Shown: positions 1 to 8,199 of the stretch, piece by piece
How the letters are laid out: each line of letters begins with the position of its first letter
How positions within the stretch are numbered: the first letter of the stretch is position 1
Assembly: GCA_963780635.1 (NCBI GenBank)
Contig: CAWACW010000012.1
Span: 186,001 to 250,000 of the forward strand
Reading direction: 5' to 3'
Length of the DNA stretch: 64,000 nucleotides
Source: DATEPR01 sp963780635
GTDB taxonomy: Bacteria > Actinomycetota > Actinomycetes > Mycobacteriales > Pseudonocardiaceae
Program-made: the position numbers and the translations under genes
Notes under the pieces: generated by a model
What the model saw: only the letters and a program-made list of their open reading frames with translations
What the model was told of the DNA's origin: nothing
The model's database searches: none

Positions 1-82
1 CGGCGGAACTGTTCGCCCAGAGCGCTTCCCTCGCGCAGCCGGAAGCTCCGATCCAGACAGTCTCATGACGACGTCGTAAGTC

Positions 83-111
83 TTGTCAGGATTGCATACC
101 AGTGGCATATT
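83..111 (+). promoter_or_regulatory. Putative sigma70-type promoter of the solute-binding gene
   Basis: TTGTCA at 83-88 and CATATT at 106-111 are separated by 17 bases, a reasonable match to the housekeeping consensus. Transcription would start near 118 and leave a leader of about 195 bases before the gene. No gene is visible in bases 1-312. Confidence 0.45.
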
Positions 112-120
112 AACTTGCAT
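92..120 (+). promoter_or_regulatory. Operator-like TKGCAT repeats over the promoter
   Basis: TTGCAT (92-97), TGGCAT (103-108) and TTGCAT (115-120) lie 11 and 12 bases apart, about one helical turn, and overlap the -10 region. The word AACTTGCAT (112-120) recurs as its reverse complement, ATGCAAGTT, at 4222-4230 inside the promoter of the ABC ATPase gene. A common regulator for both transcripts is an inference. Confidence 0.4.
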
Positions 121-255
121 TCCAAGACGCCTCGCATCTCCCCGGAGGCCGGGTTTACGTGCACGAACCGGCGTTCTCGCGCCGGTCGGCCGTACCAGAC
201 AACTCGTGGGCAACGTGGCCAGCGGACCCTTCCGACGGCTGGCGCCGCTCACCCT

Positions 256-288
256 GTGATCGCATCCCGGTGATCGCATCCCTGTGAT
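256..288 (+). repeat. Short 14-bp tandem repeat in the leader
   Basis: GTGATCGCATCCCG (256-269) is followed directly by GTGATCGCATCCCT (270-283) and a truncated third unit GTGAT. It sits just upstream of the ribosome binding site of the solute-binding gene. No function is apparent. Confidence 0.6.
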
Positions 289-312
289 GCGCCGGCACTG
301 ATCGGAGAGCCG

Positions 313-1428
313 TTGAACAGACGCTTCGGGCACGCACGGATCGCGGCCTCGGCCGCGTTCGTCGCGGTGGCCATGCTCGTCACGGCCGCCTGCGGCAGCG
401 GTGGCAGCACGCAGAGCAGTGGTGGCCTGACCACTGTGAAGATCGGTGGCTCCACCGGCGGCGACCTCGGTATCGCGTGGATCGCGCAGCAGGCGGGCTT
501 CTTCAAGGAGCAAGGCCTCGACGTCAAGTTCGTCAACTTCGTCGGCGCGGGCGCGTCCGCCATCACCGCCGCGTTCCTCGGCGGGTCGTTCGACTTCCTC
601 AACGGCGCCGTCGCCTCGACCATGTCGGCCAAGGCGGCGGGCGCGCCGATCCAGGCGGTCTTCAACGTCGACATCGGCCAGCAGATCGAGATCGCGATGC
701 ACAACTCGGTCGCGCAGCGGCTGAACGTGCCGACGCCCGATGGCACCGCGCAGACCGCGCTGGCCCAGTTCAAGGCGCTCAAGGGCAGTCACATCAAGCT
801 CGGCGTCACGTCCACCACCTCGCCCGCGTGGAACGCGATCGTGTCCAACGCCAAGGCACAGGGCCTGACGGTCGGCGTGAACAAGCCGGACGACGACATC
901 GACATCATCACCACCGGCACCACGACCGCGATGAACGCCGGGTATCTGGCCGACAAGACCGACGCGATGGCCAGCAACCCACCCACCACGTCCAAGCCGG
1001 ACTCGAACATCATCAACATGGGTCTGATCGACCCGCTCGCGTCCTCGACGGGTCTCTACATGGACGTGTCGCAGAGCTACGCCAAGCAGAACCCGCAGAC
1101 CACGCAGAAGGTGGTCAACGCCCTGGTCAAGGCATGGGCGTACGCGAAGGCCAACCCGGCCAAGGCAGAGCAGCTGACCACCTCCCTGCAGAAGGCCAAC
1201 GAGATCACCGATCCGGCCGAGGTCAAGACGCTCTACCAGGACGCGTCCAGTCACTGGAAGACACCACTGCTGCTGCGCTCGGCCTTCGACAAGGCCGTGC
1301 AGGTCGTCAACGTGGCACAACCGAAGAAGATCAGCCTGACCTACGAGCAGTGGGCCGACCCGACGTTCGTGAACAAGGCCGTGCAGGACAAGTCGCTGCT
1401 GATGGGCCAGACCGTCCCGGCTGCCTGA
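313..1428 (+). CDS. ABC transporter substrate-binding lipoprotein (NMT1/SsuA-like)
   Basis: This 371-residue protein starts at a TTG preceded by a GGAG ribosome binding site. A basic start and a hydrophobic stretch end in a lipobox (VTAAC, Cys27), so it should be anchored outside the membrane as a lipoprotein. The rest resembles the NitT/TauT (NMT1/SsuA) periplasmic-binding family, with an early beta strand and a GxDVKFV-type segment followed by a GAGAS ligand loop. It would capture a solute for the ATPase and two permeases at 4281-6855. The intervening MmgE/PrpD, enoyl-CoA hydratase and MaoC genes suggest an organic acid or an acid precursor, but the ligand cannot be read from the sequence. 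The lipoprotein and family calls are firm; the substrate is unknown. Confidence 0.9.
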   Translation: MNRRFGHARIAASAAFVAVAMLVTAACGSGGSTQSSGGLTTVKIGGSTGGDLGIAWIAQQAGFFKEQGLDVKFVNFVGAGASAITAAFLGGSFDFLNGAVASTMSAKAAGAPIQAVFNVDIGQQIEIAMHNSVAQRLNVPTPDGTAQTALAQFKALKGSHIKLGVTSTTSPAWNAIVSNAKAQGLTVGVNKPDDDIDIITTGTTTAMNAGYLADKTDAMASNPPTTSKPDSNIINMGLIDPLASSTGLYMDVSQSYAKQNPQTTQKVVNALVKAWAYAKANPAKAEQLTTSLQKANEITDPAEVKTLYQDASSHWKTPLLLRSAFDKAVQVVNVAQPKKISLTYEQWADPTFVNKAVQDKSLLMGQTVPAA

Positions 1429-1474
1429 CCCACGCCACCGGCCCGCTTCGCCCCGACGACGAGAGAGTGCAGGA

Positions 1475-2882
1475 ATGGACAAGATCACCGGTCAGCTGGT
1501 GGATTTCGCACTGTCGTTCTCCCTGGAAGATGTCTCGGCGTCGGGGCGGGCGGCCGGGCGCAGGCACCTGGTGGACGCCATCGCATGCGCGGTGGCGGGC
1601 CACGGCACCGAATCGGCGCAGGCGGCGATCCGGTTCGCCTCCGGCGTGCGCGGCGACCAGGTCGCACGGATCTTCGGTACCGACGTGCAGGCCTCGACCG
1701 GGTTCGCCGCGATGGCGAACGCCGTGATGGTCCGGGGTCTGGACTGGAACGACGGGATGCTCGCCCGGGGTGGCGGCCACCCCTCGGACATGACGTCGGG
1801 TGTCATCGCGGTCGGCGAGTCCGTCGGTGCGAGTGGCCGGGACGTGCTCGCCGGCGCGATCTTCGCCTACGAGGTGCTCGGCGCGCTGGGCACCGTCGCG
1901 AACGCGCATCCGCGCGGCTGGGACCAGGGTCTGTTCATGGGTCCGGCGGTCGCGCTCGCGGCGGGGCGGATGTACGGGCTGTCCGCCACACAACTGGCCA
2001 ACGCGGTGAGCCTGGCCATCGTGCCGATGGCACCGTTGCTGGTCACGCGCCGCGGCGCACTGTCCATGTGGAAGGGTGCCGCCACGAGTGTCGCCGTGAT
2101 GCACGGCGTGCACGCCGCGTGGCTCGCGGCCGAGGGTATGACCGGGCCCGCTGAGCCGTTCACCGGCACGGCAGGCGTGATGGAGCAGGTGACCGGGCCG
2201 TTCGAGCTGACGCTGCCCACCTACCCCGGCGGCGCGTGGGTCACCGAGATCTCGCACATGAAGCAGTTCCCCGCGGAGTCGCACGGCCAGGCGCTGCTCG
2301 CGCTGGTCCCGGAGATCCGCGAGTGGTCTCCGGTGGAACGCATCGAGTCGATCCACGTCGACGCGTACCTGGACCTCTACAACGCGATCGGCCGCGACCC
2401 GTCCTGCTGGGACCCCCGCAACCGGGAGACCGCCGACCACAGCCTGCCCTACCTGCTCGCGGTCGCGCTCGTCGACGGCGACATCTCGGTGTCGTCGTTC
2501 GCCGCAGGAGCGGATCACCGACCCCGCGCTGCGCCCGGTGATGGCCAAGGTCAGGGTCACCGAGAACAAGGAGTACAGCGACGGCTACCGCAGGCCCGGC
2601 ATGGAACTGGCCGCGGCACCGCGCGCGACGATCACCGTACGGCGCGACGACGGTGCCCTGTTCGAGCGCGAGGTGACCTACCCCAAGGGCCACTCGCGCA
2701 ACCCGATGACCGACGCCGACATGGACGCCAAGATCGACCGCGCCTGCCGCGGTGTCGTGTCCGACGCCCGCCGCGAGGCGATCCGCGCCGCCTGGTGGGC
2801 GATCGAGGACGCAGCCGACATCCGCGACGTCACGGCCACGCTGGGCCCCTACGACGCCGCCACAGGCACCACCGTTATCTGA
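1475..2882 (+). pseudogene. MmgE/PrpD family protein, frameshifted
   Basis: MmgE/PrpD proteins are dehydratases or decarboxylases of small acids (2-methylcitrate dehydratase and relatives). The first part reads from ATG 1475 through about residue 342. The reading frame then changes near 2501-2510: the next frame continues with QERITDPALRP and runs to TGA 2880-2882, giving a family-length protein of about 468 residues. Family-like segments such as RGLDWNDG and GGHPSDM are present in the first part, and the C-terminal half carries the YPKGHSRNP region. Restoring one GC pair in GCCGCAGG would join the halves. Without correction the first frame runs on into the hydratase gene. It lies 46 bp after the binding-protein gene and 20 bp before the hydratase, so it is part of that operon. 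Sequencing error and true inactivation are both possible. Confidence 0.8.
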
Positions 2883-2902
2883 ACCGCGCCGGGAGAACCA
2901 CG

Positions 2903-3757
2903 ATGACCGAACAGTCCGAAGACCTCGTGCTGGCACACCGCGCCGGTCCGGTGCGGTACCTGACGCTGAACCGGCCCGACCGGCTCAACGCGATCAACCG
3001 GCCGATGCTGACCGCGATCGACGAGGCCTTCGAGGCCGCGCGCGACGACGAGAGCTGCAAGGTGGTCGTGCTGCGTGGGGCGGGCCGGGCGTTCTCCAGC
3101 GGGTTCGACATCACGCAGGGCGGCTACACGCCCGGCACCAACCCCGACGTGGTACACGAGCGGGACAACATCCAGGTGCACATCGACCGCTGGCTGCGGA
3201 TCTGGGACTTCCCGAAGCCGGTGATCGCCCAGATACACGGCTACTGCCTGGCCGCGGCCACGCAGATCGTCGCGGTGTGCGATCTCGCGGTCGCCGCGCA
3301 GGACGCGGTGTTCGGCAGCCCCGCGCTGTCGCTGGGCGGCGGCTTCATCTCGCCGATGTGGCTGCATCTGGTGGGTCCCAAGCGGGCCAAGGAGATGTCG
3401 TTCGTGGCGGGCAACCAGATCTCCGGCACCGAGGCCTCCGAATGGGGTTTCGTGAACCGGGCGGTGCCTGCCGACCAACTGGCCGCCGAGGTGCGACTGC
3501 TGGCCGCGCGTGTGTCGCTGACGCCGATGTCGTTGCTGCGTATGAAGAAGCATGCGATCAATCGCGCGACCGAGCTCGCGGGCTTTCGCACCACCCTGGG
3601 CCTCACCCCCGAGACCAACGCGATGCTGCACTACTCCACAGAGGTGCACGAGACGCGGGCGTCCATCCGGGAGAACGGCCTGCGCGCCACGATCGACGGA
3701 GCGAAGGCACGCGCCCGCCAGATCGCGGACATGGCCGAGGAGCCCGTCGATGGCTGA
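2903..3757 (+). CDS. Enoyl-CoA hydratase/isomerase family protein
   Basis: This 284-residue crotonase-fold protein starts at ATG 2903, after GGGAG. The fold is expected to bind acyl-CoA thioesters and polarise the carbonyl through an oxyanion hole. The first oxyanion segment (GAGRAFSSGFD) and the second (HGYCLAAATQIVAVCD) are clear, and the C-terminal helices (EASEWGFVNRAVP) fit. The sequence also contains SLGGGFISPMW, where other members carry catalytic Glu residues, so the exact reaction (hydratase, isomerase or hydrolase) is open. It shares an operon with the PrpD-like and MaoC-like genes, which fits a short acyl-CoA degradation route. Its stop overlaps the start of the next gene. Confidence 0.9.
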   Translation: MTEQSEDLVLAHRAGPVRYLTLNRPDRLNAINRPMLTAIDEAFEAARDDESCKVVVLRGAGRAFSSGFDITQGGYTPGTNPDVVHERDNIQVHIDRWLRIWDFPKPVIAQIHGYCLAAATQIVAVCDLAVAAQDAVFGSPALSLGGGFISPMWLHLVGPKRAKEMSFVAGNQISGTEASEWGFVNRAVPADQLAAEVRLLAARVSLTPMSLLRMKKHAINRATELAGFRTTLGLTPETNAMLHYSTEVHETRASIRENGLRATIDGAKARARQIADMAEEPVDG

Positions 3758-4196
3758 GGCACGGGAGTACGCGTTCCCCGTGGAGCACGGCCACCTCGCC
3801 CTGTACGACCGGGCGATCGGCGACCTGGACGCGGGCTACCCCGACACCGCGGGTGTCGTGGCCGAACCGGCTGTCGCACCGACATTCCTGGCCGCCGAGG
3901 CGTTGTTCGACCCGGAGTCCGGCAGCAGGCCCCGGCCACCCGGCTGGCAGCCGCCCGCGGGCGGGACCGGTGGCGCGATGGCCGCGGAGGCCCATTTCGA
4001 GTACCACCGGCCGGTGCGCGTCGGCGAGGTGCTGCGGGTGTGCAAGCGGCCCGGGGACACCTGGCAGAAAACCGGGCGCAAGGGCGGCACGCTCACGTTC
4101 CGGGAGACCGTCACCGAGTTTCGCGACGACGCCGGTGACCTGGTCGCGACCATGCGTCGGGTGGCTGTCCGCGCCGAGCGGACGCCGGCCGGCTAG
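3750..4196 (+). CDS. MaoC/FAS1-type dehydratase-like protein (hotdog fold)
   Basis: The start ATG 3750 lies inside the last codons of the preceding hydratase gene (8-base overlap), which implies translational coupling. The 148-residue product resembles the N-terminal half of MaoC-like, FAS1-type hotdog dehydratases: an N-terminal segment with AEALF, a central HFEYHRPVRVGEVLRV strand pair and a GGTLTFRETVTEF strand. The usual D/H-containing MaoC catalytic motif is not obvious, so it may be the non-catalytic or substrate-binding half of a two-subunit hydratase. The partner half was not found nearby. It probably acts on the same CoA ester series as its neighbour. Confidence 0.75.
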   Translation: MAEAREYAFPVEHGHLALYDRAIGDLDAGYPDTAGVVAEPAVAPTFLAAEALFDPESGSRPRPPGWQPPAGGTGGAMAAEAHFEYHRPVRVGEVLRVCKRPGDTWQKTGRKGGTLTFRETVTEFRDDAGDLVATMRRVAVRAERTPAG

Positions 4197-4211
4197 CAGC
4201 CCCAGATTGTA

Positions 4212-4240
4212 TTGACGTTACATGCAAGTTGTGTATTAAT
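4212..4240 (+). promoter_or_regulatory. Putative promoter of the ABC ATPase-permease genes
   Basis: TTGACG (4212-4217) and ATTAAT (4235-4240) are 17 bases apart, close to the sigma70 consensus. The spacer holds ATGCAAGTT (4222-4230), the reverse complement of the word found in the promoter at 83-120. The -35 TTG has been read as a start codon in an overlong frame, but it lacks a ribosome binding site. Confidence 0.55.
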
Positions 4241-4280
4241 TGCGCCAGATGGATCAGCAGCCGTGACGGGAGGCCGCACA

Positions 4281-5129
4281 GTGGCCGGAACTGGTCGAAC
4301 ACCCGCCGGTGATGAGCGCCGGCACGACGCGGTCGCGGTCAAACCCCGCCCGGCCGAGGTGCACGCCGCCGGAGCCGGCATCGAACTGAAGGACGTCTGC
4401 TTCGGCTATCCGGAGGCTCCCGACATCGTCGAGAACTTCTCGCTGTCCGTGGCGCCGTCGGAGATCGTGATCCTGATCGGACCATCCGGTTGCGGCAAGT
4501 CCACGATCCTCAACCTGATCGCCGGCATGCGGGCACCGGTGTCCGGTCAGGTGCTGATCGACGGCGCCGAGGTGCGCGGCCTGAACAAGCGCGTCAGCTA
4601 CATGACCCAGAAGGACACGCTGCTGCCGTGGCGCAGCGCGGTCGACAACGCCGCGCTGCCACTGGAGATCCGCGGCGTCCCACGCAAGGAACGCATCGAG
4701 CGGGCCCGTGTCGAACTGGAGCGGGTGGGCGTCGGCGGGTTCGAGGGGCACCGGCCGCACCAGCTGTCCGGCGGTATGCGCAGCCGGACAGCGATGGCCA
4801 GGGCCCTGCTGTCGGACGCGGACACGTTGCTGCTGGACGAACCGTTCGCCGCGATCGACGCACTGGTCCGCGTCAAGCTGCAGGAGCTGCTGCTGTCGGT
4901 ATGGCAGGAGACCCGCAAGACCATCGTCTACGTGACACACGACCTCAACGAGGCGATCACCCTCGGGCATCGTGTCGTGGTGATGGGCAAGCGGCCTGGC
5001 CGGGTGCACCTTGTCAAGACGATCGATGCCGAGCACCCGCGCGATGTGGCTCGCTTCCGAGCCACATCGGAAGCCCAGCAGGCATACGTCACGCTGTGGA
5101 ACGCGCTGGAGAGCCAGGTCTCCCAGTGA
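4281..5129 (+). CDS. ABC transporter ATP-binding protein (NitT/TauT type)
   Basis: The chosen start is GTG 4281, eight bases after GGGAGG; an upstream TTG at 4212 is part of the -35 box. The 282-residue protein carries a full nucleotide-binding domain: Walker A GPSGCGKST near residue 68, a Q-loop (YMTQKD), signature LSGGM, Walker B LLLDEPFAAID and an H-loop Thr-His-Asp (YVTHD). The signature is followed by SR rather than the usual QR. It energises the two permeases that follow; the next gene's GTG overlaps this stop by four bases. The ligand is presumably captured by the lipoprotein at 313-1428. Confidence 0.93.
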   Translation: MAGTGRTPAGDERRHDAVAVKPRPAEVHAAGAGIELKDVCFGYPEAPDIVENFSLSVAPSEIVILIGPSGCGKSTILNLIAGMRAPVSGQVLIDGAEVRGLNKRVSYMTQKDTLLPWRSAVDNAALPLEIRGVPRKERIERARVELERVGVGGFEGHRPHQLSGGMRSRTAMARALLSDADTLLLDEPFAAIDALVRVKLQELLLSVWQETRKTIVYVTHDLNEAITLGHRVVVMGKRPGRVHLVKTIDAEHPRDVARFRATSEAQQAYVTLWNALESQVSQ

Positions 5130-5968
5130 CCGCCGGAGTAGTAGCCCCGCCGCCGCAGGCCCGGATCGCCGGCCGCCGTCACCACGTCGATTGGCCGGTG
5201 GTCGGTGTCCGGCTCGGCGTGGTCGTCGCGGCGCTGGTGATCTGGCAGCTCGGCGCGGGAGGCCCCAAGAGCGTCCTGCCGACGATCGTGGTCAGCAAGC
5301 CGACCGCCGTCGCGACGACGATGTGGCACCTGATCATCAACGGCCAGATGTTGTCCGCTCTCGGCTCGACCGGCGTGTCGGTGGTGTATTCGGTCGTGAT
5401 CGGCGCCGTCATCGGCACGATCGTCGCGATCATCACCGCCACCCCGGTAGGCAGGTGGCTGTTCGAGCCGATCGTCACGATCACGTACGCGATCCCGAAG
5501 GTCGGCCTGATCCCGCTGTACGTGATCCTGCTCGGGCTCAACATCCAGGCGCACGTCGCGCTGGTCACCAGCGCGGTGTTGTTCGTCTACTACTACGCGG
5601 TGCGGCACGCGATCGCCGACGTGGACAAGGACCGGCTGATCGCGTTGCGGCTGATGGGCGCGAGCCGGCTGAAGATCGGCACCGCGTTGTACCTGCGGGC
5701 AGCGGTACCGCAGCTGATCTCGGCCACCCGGATCGCACTGCCGCTCGGGTTCGCCACCCAGATCTTCGCCGAGCTGCAGGTGCCCACGACTTCGGGCCTC
5801 GGTGTCCTGATGGAGCAGTTCTCCCAGACCGGTCTGGACACCCTCGACGCGTCCGGTGCGATCTCGGTGATGCTGTTCGTGGTGCTCATCGCGTACCTGC
5901 TGGACGTCGTGCTGGGCAATCGGCTGCGTAAGTACTCCGCGGCGATCGGGTTGGGAGCGGACCAATGA
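5126..5968 (+). CDS. ABC transporter permease (SsuC/TauC-like)
   Basis: The gene starts at GTG 5126, overlapping the ATPase stop (GTGA). The 280-residue product has an N-terminal membrane helix (VRLGVVVAALVIW) and about five further helices. An EAA-type cytoplasmic loop (LRLMGASRLKIG) contacts the ATPase. The layout matches binding-protein-dependent transport permeases of the nitrate/sulfonate/taurine class. It forms a pair with the next permease, so the transporter is probably a heterodimer. The stop overlaps the next start (ATGA). Confidence 0.9.
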   Translation: MTAGVVAPPPQARIAGRRHHVDWPVVGVRLGVVVAALVIWQLGAGGPKSVLPTIVVSKPTAVATTMWHLIINGQMLSALGSTGVSVVYSVVIGAVIGTIVAIITATPVGRWLFEPIVTITYAIPKVGLIPLYVILLGLNIQAHVALVTSAVLFVYYYAVRHAIADVDKDRLIALRLMGASRLKIGTALYLRAAVPQLISATRIALPLGFATQIFAELQVPTTSGLGVLMEQFSQTGLDTLDASGAISVMLFVVLIAYLLDVVLGNRLRKYSAAIGLGADQ

Positions 5969-6855
5969 CCACGTTGACCGACGCACCTGCTGCCGCACCC
6001 ACCCCGCAGCACGCCCCCGCGCGTTCGACCACGGCCGCGGCGGCGTGGCGGGCGCTGGGCAAGATCGTCCAGTGGGTGTTCTCGCTGGCGGTCGGTTATG
6101 TCGTGTGGGAATACCTGATCACACCGCACTTCAGTGCGGTCGTCGTGGCCGACATCGGCTCGATCTGGGATTCGCTCAAGGGCTCGGCCCAGGACGGGTC
6201 ACTGTGGACAGAGCTGCGGGTGACCGTCTACGAGACCCTCGCCGGCTTCGCGGTCGGCGCGATCGTCGGGATCATCCTGGCGCTGGCCACGGCACTGCTC
6301 CCCCGGCTGATCAGCAAGGTGATCGAGCCGATCGTCGTCATCATCTACGCGGCGCCGAAGTTCGTGCTCGTGCCGATCATGTTCGTGCAGTTCGGTTCGG
6401 GCTTCTTCCCGCGCTTCCTGCTGGTCACCATCGCGGTCTTCCCGGTCGTCTCGATCTACCTGCTGACGGGTCTGCGCACGGTCGACCCGGACACCACGGC
6501 GGTGTTGCGGATGTACGGTGCGAGTCGCCGTCAGATCGGGATCAAGCTGATGGTGCCGCACGCGACGAGCTATCTGGTGACGGCGATCGTGTACGTGATC
6601 CCGCACGCGCTGGCGATGGCGATCGGCGCCGAGATCCTGTTCGCGACCACCGACGGCCTGGGCGGCGTGATGTACCAGCAGGCCCAGGTGTTCGACGCGG
6701 CAGGCATCTACGCCACCCTCGCGGTGGCCACGGCCGTCGCGGTGATCCTGATCGTGCTCGCCGGGCGGCTGGAGGTCTGGCTGTCCCCGGCTCGCCAGAT
6801 CAAGCTGCGCAGACGCGACCGAGGGGGTTTGGCCACGCCGGTCACGCCGGTCTGA
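5965..6855 (+). CDS. ABC transporter permease (SsuC/TauC-like), second subunit
   Basis: This 296-residue membrane protein starts at ATG 5965, overlapping the previous stop. It has about six predicted helices, with an EAA-like loop (VLRMYGASRRQIG). A proline- and alanine-rich N-terminus of about 30 residues precedes the first helix. It is related to, but clearly divergent from, the permease encoded just upstream, which supports a heterodimeric channel. It ends the transport operon; the next gene is convergent, six bases away. Confidence 0.9.
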   Translation: MTTLTDAPAAAPTPQHAPARSTTAAAAWRALGKIVQWVFSLAVGYVVWEYLITPHFSAVVVADIGSIWDSLKGSAQDGSLWTELRVTVYETLAGFAVGAIVGIILALATALLPRLISKVIEPIVVIIYAAPKFVLVPIMFVQFGSGFFPRFLLVTIAVFPVVSIYLLTGLRTVDPDTTAVLRMYGASRRQIGIKLMVPHATSYLVTAIVYVIPHALAMAIGAEILFATTDGLGGVMYQQAQVFDAAGIYATLAVATAVAVILIVLAGRLEVWLSPARQIKLRRRDRGGLATPVTPV

Positions 6856-6861
6856 CCGGGC

Positions 6862-8081
6862 CTACTGCCCCTGCCGGACCGGGGTGAGCGCCGTCGTCGT
6901 GGTTTGGCCGCTCTTCTCGAAGGCGAGATCCACCTGCTGACCCGACCGGGCACCGAGCTCGGCGACGGTCAGCTGTTCGGGGCTCACCGCGGGTTCCTTG
7001 TTGATCACCGTGACGACGTCGCCCTGCGTGATGCCCGCCTGGGCCGCCGGTCCCCCGCTGGTCACCGACTCGACGAACAGCCCGGCGGGCAGGCCCGCGC
7101 GGCGCGCCACGTCCGGTGTCAGCGGCTGGACCTGCATGCCGACGCTGAAGTGGCTGACGCTGCCGTTGTCGATCAGCTCGTTCGCGATCGGCACCGCCAC
7201 GTCCGACGCGATGGAGAACCCGAGACCGACGCTGCCGCCGCCGCTCTGCCCCGCCTCGTTCGGCACGGTCGCGATCGCGGTGTTCACGCCCACCAGCTGG
7301 GCCGCGCAGTTCACCAGTGGGCCGCCGCTGTTGCCCGGGTTGATCGAGGCATCGGTCTGGATCGCGCCGACCAGGTGCGCGGACGGCCCGCGTCGCCGGG
7401 CACCTGCACGTCCCGGTTGGTGGCGCTCACGATGCCTGCCGTGACGGTGCCGAACAGGCCGAGCGGAGCGCCCAGGGCCACCACGGGTTGCCCCACCACC
7501 AGCGACTTCGACGCGCCGACGCCGATCACGGGCATGCCCTTCGCGGCGTCGGCCGCCTTGAGCACGGCCAGGTCGGTCAGCGGGTCGCGGCCGACGATCG
7601 TGGCTCGGGACGAGTGCCCGTCGCTGTAGAGCACCTCGACGGCACCGCCGTTGGCCGCCACCGAGATCACGTGGTTGTTGGTCAGGATGTAGCCGCCGGA
7701 CCGGATGATCTCACCGGTGCCCGTGCCGCCACCCTGACCGCCGGGCGCCCGCGCCGAGATGGTCACGACCGACGGCAGGCCCTTCTCGGCCACCGAACTG
7801 GCCTGGCACACGGACTGGCCTGTCGCGGCCGTCGTGGTCGGCCCGCCGGTGGTCGCACGGACGATGAACCCGCCGATCACGCCGCCCACCACGGCGGCGA
7901 GCGCGACGGCGAGCACGCCGAGCCTGCTGATCCGCCGGGCTTTCGCCGATGGGTGATCGCCGGTCGCACCCGGTCCGCCAGGTTCACCCGTTGTCGCCAC
8001 GCCCGACTCCGATCGCCACTGCCCGTGTCCACCGCCGACGTCCGAGCCGATGATCGGTCGCCCGCTGACCTCGGTCCTCAC
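6862..8081 (-). pseudogene. S1C (HtrA/DegP-like) serine protease with PDZ domain, frameshifted
   Basis: The gene starts at GTG 8081 on the minus strand. It encodes a cytoplasmic N-terminus, one membrane helix (LAVALAAVVGGVIGGFIV), and then a trypsin-like domain facing outward. Catalytic His (TNNHV) and Asp (TDLAVLK) are in the first frame. The nucleophile Ser (GNSGGP) and the C-terminal PDZ domain (GMQVQPL to the end) are in another frame, beginning near 7385. Adding one C in GGGCCGTCC would restore a protein of about 405 residues, normal for actinobacterial membrane-anchored HtrA proteins. As written, the product would have no nucleophile. Indel error or real loss cannot be told apart here. 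Confidence 0.8.
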
Positions 8082-8199
8082 CCGTGCCGGGTGGGCTTCA
8101 CCCCTCGACGAGGACGATCACCCGGACGTGGCCGGAAACGGCGGCGCACCTGGCGTTGAATGACGCTCGGTGCACCCACGAGCTGGGCAGGGAGGGGCG

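Noticed and set aside
2752..4215. A 487-codon frame crossing the hydratase and MaoC-like genes
   Set aside because: It is out of frame with two recognisable proteins and has no motif of its own.
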